Positions 15,002-23,635 of a stretch of DNA of 64,000 nt are shown piece after piece (within the stretch, counting starts at the first letter, position 1; each line of letters starts with the position of its first letter). The stretch is taken from positions 12,908-76,907 of the forward strand of contig CAUDEY010000008.1 in the NCBI GenBank assembly GCA_958448705.1, in the 5' to 3' direction. The notes under the pieces were generated by a model, which had not been told where the DNA came from, searched no databases, and worked only from the letters and a program-made list of their open reading frames with translations. The stretch is from UMGS1322 sp900550765. Lineage in GTDB: Bacteria; Bacillota; Clostridia; Christensenellales; QALW01. Made by a program: the position numbers and the translations under genes.

Positions 15002-16777
15002 TTGAAGTTTATTAATTACATTATTGATACATTTCATAGCTCGTATACGCTATCAAAAATGTTTATTAAAGATAATAAAAAACTCTTACTGATGGATATA
15101 TTGCTTGGATTCAGCCGTGAATGCAATAAAATAATTGGTATTATTCTACCTACCATTATTATTCAAACAGCATTTTTAGGAGAAAAATTTAATGTAACTT
15201 TAGCAGCCATATTTCTTTGTTGTATTTTACTTATGATTTTAGGAATTATAATAGAAGCAATTCAGCGTAATTTATCTGATCATTCGATTCGTGCTACTAA
15301 CAGCTTATACTATATATTAAATGGGAAATCCGCACATTTAGACTTAAAAGATTGCGAAGATGAACATATAATTGATGACTATTATAAAGCCTTTGATAAC
15401 ATCTACCAATTTTCTGACGTTCATTACAATATATTTTGCATTTTGATTGGTAAATTATTTTCATTCTCAATTATGAGTTATATACTTATTTCTATTAATT
15501 TTTGGCTTTATTTCGTTGTGCTTTGCATCCATATATTTAAAATGTTTATTAGAACAAAACAAGATGAAATCGATCATGAATTTGATTTGAAAAAATCAGA
15601 AAGTTCTAAACGATTAAAATATTTACAGGAATTAATGTACAACTTTGAAGCTGGACGGGAAATGAGAATTTATGATGCCGGAGAATTGGTTAGCAAAAAG
15701 CTTCTTGATGAAACAAATAAAGTACATCAAATAGATCTCCAAATGCAAAAAATAGATTTTAGATTTCAAATTTTACATAAGGTGCCCGATATTATTCAAT
15801 TATTACTTATATATACAATTTCAATAAAAGAATATGCAGTAGGTAAAATTGCATTAGGAAATTTTGTAATGTATATGAATGCTACAACGATTATGGCGGC
15901 ATCTATCTCAGCAATAACAAATGCTATCAGTTTTTTACATAAAACATCAATTGCTTTTAAAGACTTTGAGAGTTTTTTAAAAACCAAAGAATCGTTGAGA
16001 GATTCTGGTAGTTTGAGAAATTTATCTCATAAGGGCGATGTACTATTTGAATTCAGAAATGTTTCCTTTAAATATCCTAATAAGGAAGAATATGCACTTG
16101 AAAATATAAGTTTTAAAATATGGAAAGGCGATTCCATTTCTATTGTAGGTAATAACGGTGCTGGAAAATCCACATTAGTTAAACTATTATTAAGATTGTA
16201 TGATCCCACAGAGGGGTGTATTTTATACAATGGTGTTGACATAAGAAACTATGATTATGATATGTATCAATCCATTTTGGCTCCAGTGTTTCAAGATTAT
16301 ATTATGTATGCATATACTTTGCGTGAAAATTTAATTTTTAATCATAGAGAACACGAACAATATATTATTGACTCGTTATTAAAAACAGGTATGAATGAGA
16401 AAATTCAAAGTATCGGATTGGACAGAAATTACAGCAGAAGGTTTTTCAAAGATGGGATAGAGTTGTCTGGAGGAGAGGAACAAAGAATTGCAATTGCACG
16501 TGCACTTTGCAAAAATACGGAAATCCTTATTTTAGATGAGCCAACAGCAGCAATAGATCCTCTTGCAGAAAGCAAATTATTTAAAGAAATATTTCAAGCA
16601 ACAAAAGGAAAAACTGTTATTTATATTTCACATAGGATGTCCAGCACACGTTTTTCAAATAATATCTTAGTTTTAAAAGACGCCAAATTAGTTGAAAACG
16701 GGCCTCATGAAGAGTTATTAAAACGTAAGGGTATTTATTCGAAAATGTTTCAGCAGCAAGCCAATTTTTATTTATAG
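15002..16777 (+). CDS. ABC exporter half-transporter, partner of the preceding gene
   Basis: A 591-residue membrane-ATPase fusion: hydrophobic segments over about 25-310, then Walker A GNNGAGKSTL, signature LSGGEEQRIAIARAL, Walker B ILILDEPTAAI and ISHRMSS. The TTG start at 15002 has GGAGG seven bases upstream. It follows the first half-transporter after 37 bases and shares its architecture, so the two likely form one heterodimeric pump. Both genes are intact and AT-rich while the maturase and precursor upstream are broken. Substrate unknown. Confidence 0.88.
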   Translation: MKFINYIIDTFHSSYTLSKMFIKDNKKLLLMDILLGFSRECNKIIGIILPTIIIQTAFLGEKFNVTLAAIFLCCILLMILGIIIEAIQRNLSDHSIRATNSLYYILNGKSAHLDLKDCEDEHIIDDYYKAFDNIYQFSDVHYNIFCILIGKLFSFSIMSYILISINFWLYFVVLCIHIFKMFIRTKQDEIDHEFDLKKSESSKRLKYLQELMYNFEAGREMRIYDAGELVSKKLLDETNKVHQIDLQMQKIDFRFQILHKVPDIIQLLLIYTISIKEYAVGKIALGNFVMYMNATTIMAASISAITNAISFLHKTSIAFKDFESFLKTKESLRDSGSLRNLSHKGDVLFEFRNVSFKYPNKEEYALENISFKIWKGDSISIVGNNGAGKSTLVKLLLRLYDPTEGCILYNGVDIRNYDYDMYQSILAPVFQDYIMYAYTLRENLIFNHREHEQYIIDSLLKTGMNEKIQSIGLDRNYSRRFFKDGIELSGGEEQRIAIARALCKNTEILILDEPTAAIDPLAESKLFKEIFQATKGKTVIYISHRMSSTRFSNNILVLKDAKLVENGPHEELLKRKGIYSKMFQQQANFYL

Positions 16778-16814
16778 CAAGTATAACAAACTATGGAGAT
16801 AGAAAGATTGAATC

Positions 16815-17138
16815 ATGAAATACGATGTGTATGCTGCGGAAAGTGATGTAGATATTTTTGTAAAAGACCTCTATATAGACGTTAATCCTAAAAACTATGA
16901 CCCGCAAAACAACGTAACGGTTGAGGTTGTTGCTAAAAAAGATATCAAGACGAAGATTTCGCTTTTCTGCGCTCAAAGCAGTGATAATTTAGCTTATGGA
17001 GAGCAAAAAGAACTTACCTTGAAAGCAGGAATAAAGCAGACGCTTACATTGGAATTTAGCGGATGGACTCGATTTTCCTTTACCCTTGAAATTCGAGCAG
17101 AAAATACGAAAGTAAGTATTTTTATTGATCCTACATAA
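16815..17138 (+). CDS. Small beta-rich hypothetical protein
   Basis: A 107-residue protein (MKYDVYAAESDVDIFVKDLY...) with alternating hydrophobic beta-strand patterns and no signal peptide or transmembrane segment. It reads like a single beta-sandwich domain. It follows the second ABC exporter by 37 bases with an AGAAAG-type ribosome site, so it may be the last gene of that unit, and its T-rich terminator follows. Not recognised; an accessory or immunity role for the peptide locus would be speculation. Confidence 0.6.
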   Translation: MKYDVYAAESDVDIFVKDLYIDVNPKNYDPQNNVTVEVVAKKDIKTKISLFCAQSSDNLAYGEQKELTLKAGIKQTLTLEFSGWTRFSFTLEIRAENTKVSIFIDPT

Positions 17139-17240
17139 TAGGAGAAGCCGTGCACCTGGGGGAATGGCCATGATGAAAAAAGCCGGCCATTGGCAGGCAA
17201 GGGTGGGCCTGTTAGGTTGGGTTTTTGCAATTTTATAAAA

Positions 17241-17280
17241 AAAGCAGTTTTGCCGGATTTTTGGTAAAACTGCTTTTTTT
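17241..17280. terminator. Bidirectional terminator between convergent genes
   Basis: AAAAGCAGTTTTGCC pairs with GGTAAAACTGCTTTT, flanked by A-runs and T-runs so it works on both strands. It lies between the 107-residue gene (plus) and the ribbon-helix-helix gene (minus). Confidence 0.85.
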
Positions 17281-17282
17281 AG

Positions 17283-17468
17283 TTATTCTTTAGGAAGTTC
17301 GATAACGCCATGTACTGTTTCAAAATCTTCGATGTGCTTTTTGATGAGCTGTTCGATTTCTTTATTTTTTGTTCGGCCTTCATATTCTGCAATATAGGCA
17401 ATTTTACTCAGGAGAGTTTGTGAAATTCTCAAGGTAAAACGTGGCAGACTGTCCTTCAATTGACTCAC
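17283..17468 (-). CDS. Ribbon-helix-helix (Arc-type) DNA-binding protein
   Basis: A 61-residue protein. LPRFTLRISQTLLSKIAYIA (9-28) is the beta-strand and first helix of an Arc/MetJ-type ribbon-helix-helix domain, and GRTKNKEIEQLIKKHI forms the second helix. Such proteins bind operators as dimers. It sits alone on the minus strand, and its upstream side holds a long inverted repeat (17578-17634) that could be a target. No toxin partner is adjacent. Confidence 0.82.
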   Translation of the reverse strand: MSQLKDSLPRFTLRISQTLLSKIAYIAEYEGRTKNKEIEQLIKKHIEDFETVHGVIELPKE

Positions 17469-17577
17469 CCCTGACTTATTATTGACTCAATTATATCGTC
17501 GTATTATAATTATGTGTAAAAAAGACTAAATTTGGACGTAGCCGTGACGCAATTATTTTTTTTTGAAAAAGAAGCGG

Positions 17578-17634
17578 TCAGCAATTGTTTTCTTTCGCAG
17601 GTGAATAATAGAAAGAATTGTAAATAATTGCTGA
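17578..17634. repeat. Extended inverted repeat in a divergent regulatory region
   Basis: TCAGCAATT (17578-17586) is the complement of AATTGCTGA (17626-17634), and inside it TTCTTTC (17590-17596) pairs with GAAAGAA (17611-17617). The layout could be an operator or a structured RNA between the ribbon-helix-helix gene and the divergent winged-helix gene. Confidence 0.5.
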
Positions 17635-17721
17635 ATTTTGACGAAAAACGACATAAAAATTGAAAAAAGTCAGCTTTTCATTATAAAAACATGAAAATAT
17701 TAAAAAATTAAATATTTAAAC

Positions 17722-17749
17722 TTGACAATATTAAACAAATGGATATACT
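17722..17749 (+). promoter_or_regulatory. Promoter of the winged-helix gene
   Basis: TTGACA (17722-17727), 16-base spacer, TATACT (17744-17749); the gene starts 39 bases later after an AGGAGG site. Confidence 0.65.
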
Positions 17750-17787
17750 ATAGGTGATAAAAATGAGTATTTAGGAGGACATAGAAT

Positions 17788-18186
17788 ATGAGGAAATTTC
17801 GTTCGAATGCAGAGGAAATAAAATTCTATACCAGAGAATTGCTTGATGAAGGAGAGGAAAAGACCATTCAGGAGATCATAGCTTATGTAAAGAAGCGGTC
17901 CGGCAAAGAATTTAGCAGCGGTATGTTCAGTGGCGCGGTCAATGATTTGATTGACAGAGAGAAAGAATATTGCCGTGTTGGCAGAGGAATGTATGCTAAG
18001 CGCTCCGTGGCGGAAGAAACGGAAGATGTATTTGACAGTATCCTTAAAAATGCGATTCAAGAAGTCGAACAGGCACGGCATGTAGATATCCAGGGATTAA
18101 CCCCGGGACGTTTGAATAGGCTGCAGAGGAAATATCAGAAAATTCTGTCTGGCTTACAGGCATTGCTTGAGGCGGAGGAGAAATAA
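17788..18186 (+). CDS. Hypothetical protein with a winged-helix-like domain
   Basis: A 132-residue charged protein. Residues 1-70 (TIQEIIAYVKKRSGKEFSSG, then GAVNDLIDREKEYCRVG) look like a winged helix of the HARE/restriction-associated type, and the rest is a predicted helical, coiled-coil-like tail ending in LLEAEEK. It has its own promoter and an AGGAGG site. No partner gene. A DNA-binding role is likely from the fold but unproven. Confidence 0.65.
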   Translation: MRKFRSNAEEIKFYTRELLDEGEEKTIQEIIAYVKKRSGKEFSSGMFSGAVNDLIDREKEYCRVGRGMYAKRSVAEETEDVFDSILKNAIQEVEQARHVDIQGLTPGRLNRLQRKYQKILSGLQALLEAEEK

Positions 18187-18598
18187 GAGGGTTTTTGTGT
18201 GAGCAGGACAAACACCGTTGCAAATATCGACATTTTTTTTATAAAGGGAAATTGGGTGACTTGCAATATATACATTGTTCCTTTGAAAAAAAGCAGCTTT
18301 TTTAAGTTAAAAGACAGGAAAAAAAGGGTTTGAAACAAGTGAAAAGGAAGCACAAAATTGGCATAAAAGGACAGATTTGTTCTGCGTTCCCTAAAGGAAC
18401 GACATATAATATACATTTTAAAATGATAATTTTAAGGTAATTTATAAATATTAAAAAAATAAAATAATTATTTGCTTATATTCTGGTAAAATGTGATAAA
18501 AATCTACAAAACTTATGAATAAACTGATAAAAATATCAAAGATGTATGTTTTTTCGGAAAAAAATATGTCGATTTTACAAAAAATTTTTTATAAATTT
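18187..18598. other. AT-rich intergenic stretch
   Basis: No gene supported. It contains a short hairpin (CGTTCC 18385-18390 with GGAACG 18396-18401) and long A/T runs leading to the sigma-factor promoter. Open frames lack ribosome sites. Confidence 0.5.
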
Positions 18599-18630
18599 GT
18601 CCCCTAACGGTATCGTTTTGTTGTGTATAT
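18599..18630 (+). promoter_or_regulatory. Putative autoregulated ECF promoter, copy 1
   Basis: GTCCCC (18599-18604), then 19 bases containing TCGTTTTG (18613-18620), then TGTATAT (18624-18630). The same three words, with the same 19-base outer spacing, occur at 20016-20047 before the secreted-protein gene. This copy lies about 85 bases upstream of the sigma gene, so it may be the sigma factor's own promoter. Confidence 0.55.
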
Positions 18631-18714
18631 GGTGGAAGGGAGCGAATGGGAAAAAATTTCTTGTTAAAATGACTGTTTAATGTTAATATATCTGGGCAGG
18701 AGATTTAAAGTCAT

Positions 18715-19269
18715 ATGTTAGTAGTTTATTTAAGTACAATAGGTGAAAACAAACCAAAAGGAGATAAGTTCGTATGGATATACGAAAATTACCGGGGCCA
18801 TATGATGAAAGCGGCATATATGGTATGCAAGGACATGTATATTTCAGAAGATGCCGTGCATGAAACTTTTATGAGGATTATCAAGTACATGGACAGGATC
18901 GATGAAAATGATTATGAAGGGAATTTAGGTTTCCTGAGTATCATAACGAAGAATATCACCAGAAATCTTTGCAGGAAAAACAAACGCATGGAAAGCTGGG
19001 ACGTTGACGATATGGATCTGGTTGATGTTGGATGCAATGTAGAGGCTGAAGTTATAGAAAAAGAGATGGACCGCGAAATGCTGGAAATATTGCGGAAGCT
19101 GCCGAAAAAAGCGTTTGATGTAATATGGCAGTATTATGTGAAGCATTTTAATACAACAGAAATTGCAGAGATGCTGGATATGAAGGTAGATAGTATTAAG
19201 AAAAGACTGATAAGAGGAAGACAAGAATTGTATTTTTATTTAAGAGGGATGAATGATGAAAAGAAATAA
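18715..19269 (+). CDS. ECF-type sigma-70 family RNA polymerase sigma factor
   Basis: A 184-residue two-domain sigma factor. Region 2 spans about 20-95 (YRGHMMKAAYMVCKD and the SEDAVHETFMRIIKY box) and region 4 about 120-175 (KLPKKAFDVIWQYYVKHFN, then TTEIAEMLDMKVDSIKKRL as the helix-turn-helix). It would direct polymerase to a small set of promoters. It overlaps the following membrane-anchored protein by 17 bases, the usual sigma/anti-sigma arrangement. The ATG at 18715 follows an AGGAG site. Confidence 0.92.
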   Translation: MLVVYLSTIGENKPKGDKFVWIYENYRGHMMKAAYMVCKDMYISEDAVHETFMRIIKYMDRIDENDYEGNLGFLSIITKNITRNLCRKNKRMESWDVDDMDLVDVGCNVEAEVIEKEMDREMLEILRKLPKKAFDVIWQYYVKHFNTTEIAEMLDMKVDSIKKRLIRGRQELYFYLRGMNDEKK

Positions 19270-19987
19270 GAGATATGATGCGGAGATTACCAGAGTGCTC
19301 CGGAATAATATCGCTGTGTTTTGGGATACATCTCAAAAGGAGGAAACTCTTTTGCAAGAGTTTGCACCCAGTGAAAATTTCTTTTATCGGATGCAGTTGG
19401 TGATTGATCAGCTTCAGCGAAATGGCCGATATCGCTATTATACGCCTTCGCAGGCTGTGGCGAGGCGGGCAGCAATTATTATTATCAGTACGGCGCTTGT
19501 ATTGGGTACGGTCTCCTTCTCTGTAAAAGCAATTCGGGAACCGATTATTAAGTTCTTTAAAGAAACGTTTGATAGGTTTACGGAGTTTAGCTGGATAAAA
19601 GAGGGAGCAGATGTAAGTATTAGTGATTATAATATTGATGAAATACATTTTGCACCTACATATGTTCCTAAAGGTTATATTATAGAAGAGAAAAATGTTG
19701 GATATGGACGATGCAATATAGTGTATCAGAATAGCGAAGGAGATAAAATATGGTATCGACATATGGCTATGGGAATGACTAATATGAGGCTTGATACCGA
19801 AAATACTGAGGTGCATGAAATCGCGGTAAACGGTGAAAAGGCTATTTGGTTTAAAAATAAAGGCTATACGAATCTTTTTGTTTATAATACAAAGGGATGT
19901 TATCATATCTATTGGAAAGGTTCTTTGGAAGATTTAATTCAGATGGCGGAATCCTTAGAGCCGGTTGAAGAAAGTAGCATAAAATGA
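19253..19987 (+). CDS. Membrane-anchored putative anti-sigma factor (DUF4367-like)
   Basis: A 244-residue protein: a cytoplasmic N-terminal part (1-70), one transmembrane helix at about 71-92 (AAIIIISTALVLGTVSFSV) and an extracytoplasmic C-terminal domain beginning APTYVPKGYIIEE, the pattern I associate with DUF4367. Its start lies inside the end of the sigma gene, so it probably binds the sigma factor and releases it on an envelope signal. The anti-sigma role is inferred from context and layout. No zinc-binding HxxxCxxC motif is visible. Confidence 0.72.
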   Translation: MMKRNKRYDAEITRVLRNNIAVFWDTSQKEETLLQEFAPSENFFYRMQLVIDQLQRNGRYRYYTPSQAVARRAAIIIISTALVLGTVSFSVKAIREPIIKFFKETFDRFTEFSWIKEGADVSISDYNIDEIHFAPTYVPKGYIIEEKNVGYGRCNIVYQNSEGDKIWYRHMAMGMTNMRLDTENTEVHEIAVNGEKAIWFKNKGYTNLFVYNTKGCYHIYWKGSLEDLIQMAESLEPVEESSIK

Positions 19988-20015
19988 GGAAAGAAAAAAT
20001 TTTTTGATTTTTTTT

Positions 20016-20047
20016 GTCCCCAAAAGGGAAGCTCGTTTTGTGTATAT
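20016..20047 (+). promoter_or_regulatory. Putative ECF promoter, copy 2
   Basis: GTCCCC (20016-20021), 19 bases containing TCGTTTTG (20033-20040), then TGTATAT (20041-20047), matching the words at 18599-18630. It lies 49 bases before the secreted-protein start, so the sigma factor probably controls this gene. Confidence 0.55.
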
Positions 20048-20095
20048 TATGTGACGGGTGGCAGTCACGATCATAAGAGAAAGGAGGAATTAAAA

Positions 20096-20554
20096 ATGAA
20101 GAAACTATTGAAAGCAATGATTACTTTTGCGCTGCTGCTGTGTATTCTTTCTACAGGAGTTTTTGCTGAAGAAAACAGTTCGAGTTCTGCGGAAGGAATT
20201 TCCTTCAGCCGGACCTATTCTGATGACGGGATCATGCCGTTATATTTGTATATAGCAGACTTTAGTTGTGGCGCTACTATAGAAAATGGGAATGTAGTTT
20301 GTATTGCATCAGTAGATGGCTATGAAGGGATTACCACTCAGATCCGTATAGAGATGAGACTTCAGAAAAGAGGATTTTTAGGTATCTATAGTGATGTCGT
20401 CACCTGGAGCGACGGCTTTGACGCCGCTTCGGGAGAAATGGTTAGAACATATCCTTATGAAAGCGGAGCTAAATATAAATTGTATGTGTATATTGAAGTA
20501 TACCATGGCTCTGATTATGAGAGTGATTCTTTTACAAGCGATCCATTCCCGTAA
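20096..20554 (+). CDS. Small secreted protein, likely target of the ECF sigma factor
   Basis: A 152-residue exported protein. Residues 1-23 are a classic signal peptide (MKKLLKAM, hydrophobic core, GVFA cleavage). The mature part is beta-rich (ADFSCGATIENGNVVC, RIEMRLQKRGFLGIYSDVV) and ends without membrane or wall anchor. It resembles a small secreted family I would tentatively call DUF6147. The ATG at 20096 has AGGAGG upstream; an earlier in-frame start has none. It follows the sigma/anti-sigma pair and has the shared promoter. Function unknown. Confidence 0.75.
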   Translation: MKKLLKAMITFALLLCILSTGVFAEENSSSSAEGISFSRTYSDDGIMPLYLYIADFSCGATIENGNVVCIASVDGYEGITTQIRIEMRLQKRGFLGIYSDVVTWSDGFDAASGEMVRTYPYESGAKYKLYVYIEVYHGSDYESDSFTSDPFP

Positions 20555-20971
20555 TGAATTTAACAAGCCTGGAACCGGAGGCTAAGAACAATGACCGGAA
20601 AGTAGAATGATGTAGTTTTATTCAATGTGAATCTGCGGAGTATTTCTGTTATATTGACCCTGCTGTCAATAAAAGGCACAGAACCACCAGTATATGCGGA
20701 AAGAATGCCATTTGGAAAATTGGGTTTTGTTAACGTTTTGCGTTATGTCACCGTAAGGCAAAACATTTATCAGTACTTGATTTGAGTATGAAAACAAAAG
20801 AAGGCGAAAAATCTAACCATTATTTTACATAAGATAATATATAGATTTTGTCATGATTTGGTTTTAGAGCTTACTTAATAATGGAGATTTAAAATTCGGA
20901 AATTGTCTCAAAAAATAAAAGAGAAGGAGATATTTATTCTTTCGGTTATAGAATAAATATTGTGCAAGATT
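20555..20971. other. Intergenic stretch without a supported gene
   Basis: About 400 bases with no convincing frame. A weak hairpin occurs near 20730-20760 (GTTTTGC and GCAAAAC), and an AGGAG site near 20929 lies too far from the next start to serve it clearly. Confidence 0.45.
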
Positions 20972-21223
20972 ATGAGGTATGTTTATGAGGTGAATAAAGA
21001 AAAAAATTCACACATAGATATTGGCACATATAACTCTTATGGTATTAATGTGTATGTTCATGTAAATGATAGCAATATGTTTTTGATGAATGTACCGGAT
21101 TTGTTTCTTGATGAGCATAAAGCACTGGAGTTTGCTGATTTGTGTAACGAACAACAGTTAGAATTGGTTCACTTAAGTGATGTGATTGAAGACATTCTCT
21201 CCGACCGTGAGATGCTTGCATAG
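20972..21223 (+). CDS. Small hypothetical protein
   Basis: An 83-residue soluble protein (MRYVYEVNKEKN...) with a beta-rich first half (YGINVYVHVNDSNMF) and a helical acidic second half. The exact start is uncertain: ATG 20972 is the first methionine, an in-frame TTG lies at 20960, and neither has a well-spaced ribosome site. It resembles short clostridial proteins of the DUF6514 type (a recollection, not checked). Function unknown. Confidence 0.5.
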   Translation: MRYVYEVNKEKNSHIDIGTYNSYGINVYVHVNDSNMFLMNVPDLFLDEHKALEFADLCNEQQLELVHLSDVIEDILSDREMLA

Positions 21224-21452
21224 TACATAAAAAGGAACCAATGAAGTATAAGATTTACCAAAGATGATTAGGATGAGGCGCCTTGCTTTTCTTTTGGGTG
21301 TTGCTCTTTTCCTGCAAAAAAAAAATAAAAATTGAATAAGGAAACATAACATCTGAGAAATTTATCATCTCAGCTCATTACCGAAAGAGGATTTGATGCT
21401 ACACATCACAACCTTGCATCAAACGTTCGGACAAGCAGGAAAGAGTATCGCT

Positions 21453-21486
21453 ATATCTGCGCATGAAAATGCGCAGATATTTTTTT
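21453..21486 (+). terminator. Strong intrinsic terminator
   Basis: A 12-bp perfect stem (21453-21464 with 21469-21480), GAAA tetraloop and six Ts. The bases between the preceding gene and this hairpin (21224-21452) show only a weak second hairpin (TTTGATGC/GCATCAAA) and no gene. Confidence 0.88.
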
Positions 21487-21608
21487 GCAGCGTTTGCGGT
21501 AACGCGTGCTGAACAAGAATATTCTTGCCTGCTGCTTCAGAGTGTGCTACAATGCTTCTGGTACGTTTTATATTGGTGTTTTTAAAGAAATGCAGGGGGA
21601 ACGGAGAT

Positions 21609-22451
21609 ATGATCTATTCGTTCTTGTTGATCGGTCAATCCAATATGGCCGGCCGGGGAGATTTGAAAGAGGTTTCGCCAATCAGCGATACACGGCTGCT
21701 TATGATGCGCAATGGCCGGTGGCAGCCTTTGCATGAACCGGTAAGCAGTGACCGCCCGATGGCCGGAGCCAGCCTTGGCGTCAGCTTTGCCAAGCGGTTT
21801 ATTGAGGAACATCCCGGCGACAGCGCGGCGCTGATTCCCTGTGCTGACGGCGGTACTACGCTGCAGGAGTGGCACAAGGGAGAACCGTTGTATGAGCATG
21901 CGGTGTTTTGTGCCAGACAGGCACAGCGGAACAGCCGGCTCACGGCGATTTTGTGGCATCAGGGGGAATCGGATACACTGCCGGAGCAGTATTCTTCTTA
22001 TCGTATCCGTTTGGAAGAGATGATAACCGCGCTCAAGAAGGATATCGGTGCGGATATTCCCGTGCTTATGGGCGCGCTGGGGGAATACCTGTCGTATATG
22101 ATCTATGATGAAAAATATCAAAACTATGGTTTTGTAAATCAGCAGCTGATCGAATGTGCACAGAACAACCCCGATTATTACTATGTTTCGGCAAAAGGCC
22201 TTTCCTGTAACAGGGATATGCTGCACTTCTCAGCCAAAGCATTGCGGGAATTCGGTTTGCGTTATTATACGGCTTTTTCGCAAAAGCGCAGTATTTTTGA
22301 TGAAGAGATTACGGAATCTCTTCTTTTGCCCGCGGCGGAGGAATCCGGATTTTTAAAAAATATGGAAAGACTGTGTGCGGAATATAAGGCCGGCCGGCTT
22401 TCACGGGAAGCTTTTGAAACTGCCAAGGCGGAGCTGGTGCGCAATGCGTGA
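21609..22451 (+). CDS. SGNH-type carbohydrate esterase (sialate O-acetylesterase-like)
   Basis: A 280-residue cytoplasmic-looking esterase of the CE6/SASA type. Catalytic blocks are visible: GQSNMAGRGD near residue 9 (nucleophile Ser), the WHQGESD block near 117 and DMLHFSAKA near 205 with the Asp-x-x-His pair. It would remove acetyl groups from sugars. ATG at 21609 is chosen because AGGGGG precedes it; an in-frame upstream extension lacks family similarity. It overlaps the FkbM methyltransferase by eight bases and sits before the rhamnose genes, which suggests a role in surface polysaccharide. Confidence 0.85.
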   Translation: MIYSFLLIGQSNMAGRGDLKEVSPISDTRLLMMRNGRWQPLHEPVSSDRPMAGASLGVSFAKRFIEEHPGDSAALIPCADGGTTLQEWHKGEPLYEHAVFCARQAQRNSRLTAILWHQGESDTLPEQYSSYRIRLEEMITALKKDIGADIPVLMGALGEYLSYMIYDEKYQNYGFVNQQLIECAQNNPDYYYVSAKGLSCNRDMLHFSAKALREFGLRYYTAFSQKRSIFDEEITESLLLPAAEESGFLKNMERLCAEYKAGRLSREAFETAKAELVRNA

Positions 22452-23469
22452 GGATATTTGGGGAAAGCTGCAGCGGTTGAATCGACCGTTAGTGCTCTAC
22501 GGCATGGGCAATGGGGCAGAAGCAATGATTCGTCAGCTTGCAAAATACGGATTGGCGCCCTCCGGCTTTTTTGCCAGCGATGATTTTGTACGCGGGCAGA
22601 GCTTTTTAGGGTTTCCGGTTCTCACGTTTTCCCAAGCGAAGGAAAGGTTCCCGGATATGGTGGTACTGGTAGCCTTCGGCACCCAACGGCCGGAGGTGAT
22701 ACAAAATATTCTTTCGCTGGAAGCCGAGGTTTATGCGCCGGAGGTGCCGGTTGCCGGAAACGAAGTGTTTACCCTTGCTTTCGCCCGCGAAAACCGAAAA
22801 GCAATCGAGGCGGCCTATGCGCTGCTTGCAGACGACCGTTCCCGCCGGGTATTTGAGGAATTGATTGCCTATAAGCTGGATGGCGAGATTCGTCATTTGC
22901 TTGCCTGTGAAAGCGAAAGGGATGAGCTATATGCATTGCTTTCTTTTCATAACCGGGAAAGGTACCTTGACCTTGGTGCTTATAATGGCGATACTGTGCT
23001 GGAATTTATTCAGCAAAACCGGGAATGGGAAAGTATTACCGCAGTGGAACCGGATGCGAAAAATTTCAGAAAGCTGATGAAAAATACGGCCGGCATCGAA
23101 AATATAACCTGTATACAGGCGGTAGCCGGTGATGCCTGCGGTATCGCACATTTTTCCTCTTTCGGCGGCAGAAACTCGCGGCCCGGAAACGGCGGGCAGG
23201 TACCGGCGATAACGGTGGATTCCCTGAAAAAACCGTTCAGCTTTATTAAAATAGACGTAGAGGGCAGCGAAGCAGCGGTACTTCAAGGGGCGCGTGAAAC
23301 GATTCGGAACGATCGGCCTAAAATGCTGGTGGCGGCATATCACCGAAGCGGGGATCTCTTTTCATTGCCTCTTACTGTGCATCGGTTGAATCCGAACTAT
23401 AAAATCTATTTGCGGCATCAGCGATATATTCCTGCATGGGATACGAACTATTGCTTTATAGAAAGGTAA
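22444..23469 (+). CDS. FkbM-family methyltransferase
   Basis: A 341-residue two-part protein. Residues 1-150 form a Rossmann-like domain (LVLYGMGNGAEAMIRQL) of the kind that precedes sugar-modifying domains. Residues 165-341 are an FkbM S-adenosylmethionine methyltransferase with YLDLGAYNGDTVLEF as the SAM-binding glycine loop and IKIDVEGSEAAVLQGA as the family signature. It likely O-methylates a sugar of a surface glycan. The ATG at 22444 lies inside the end of the esterase gene (8-base overlap), so the two are coupled. Confidence 0.85.
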   Translation: MREDIWGKLQRLNRPLVLYGMGNGAEAMIRQLAKYGLAPSGFFASDDFVRGQSFLGFPVLTFSQAKERFPDMVVLVAFGTQRPEVIQNILSLEAEVYAPEVPVAGNEVFTLAFARENRKAIEAAYALLADDRSRRVFEELIAYKLDGEIRHLLACESERDELYALLSFHNRERYLDLGAYNGDTVLEFIQQNREWESITAVEPDAKNFRKLMKNTAGIENITCIQAVAGDACGIAHFSSFGGRNSRPGNGGQVPAITVDSLKKPFSFIKIDVEGSEAAVLQGARETIRNDRPKMLVAAYHRSGDLFSLPLTVHRLNPNYKIYLRHQRYIPAWDTNYCFIER

Positions 23470-23477
23470 GAAAAGAA

Positions 23478-23499
23478 AGGCCGTCTTACGGCTTTTTCT
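23478..23499 (+). terminator. Terminator after the FkbM gene
   Basis: GCCGT (23480-23484) pairs with ACGGC (23488-23492), extended by flanking A/T pairs, followed by TTTTTCTTTTT. Confidence 0.75.
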
Positions 23500-23635
23500 T
23501 TTTGTTCAAAAGATATCCCGTTCCCGGAAAATCGGCAGCGCATATTGCTGCTTGCAAAAAAACAGTAAATGTAGTAGAATGAATTTGTTTTGATATGTAG
23601 ATCAAAAAACTTTTTGAATATCAGGAGGAATACTC

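Noticed and set aside
20861..20870. GTTTTAGAGC word resembling a type II CRISPR repeat start
   Set aside because: It occurs once, with no regular repeat spacing and no cas genes in the window, so it is a chance match.
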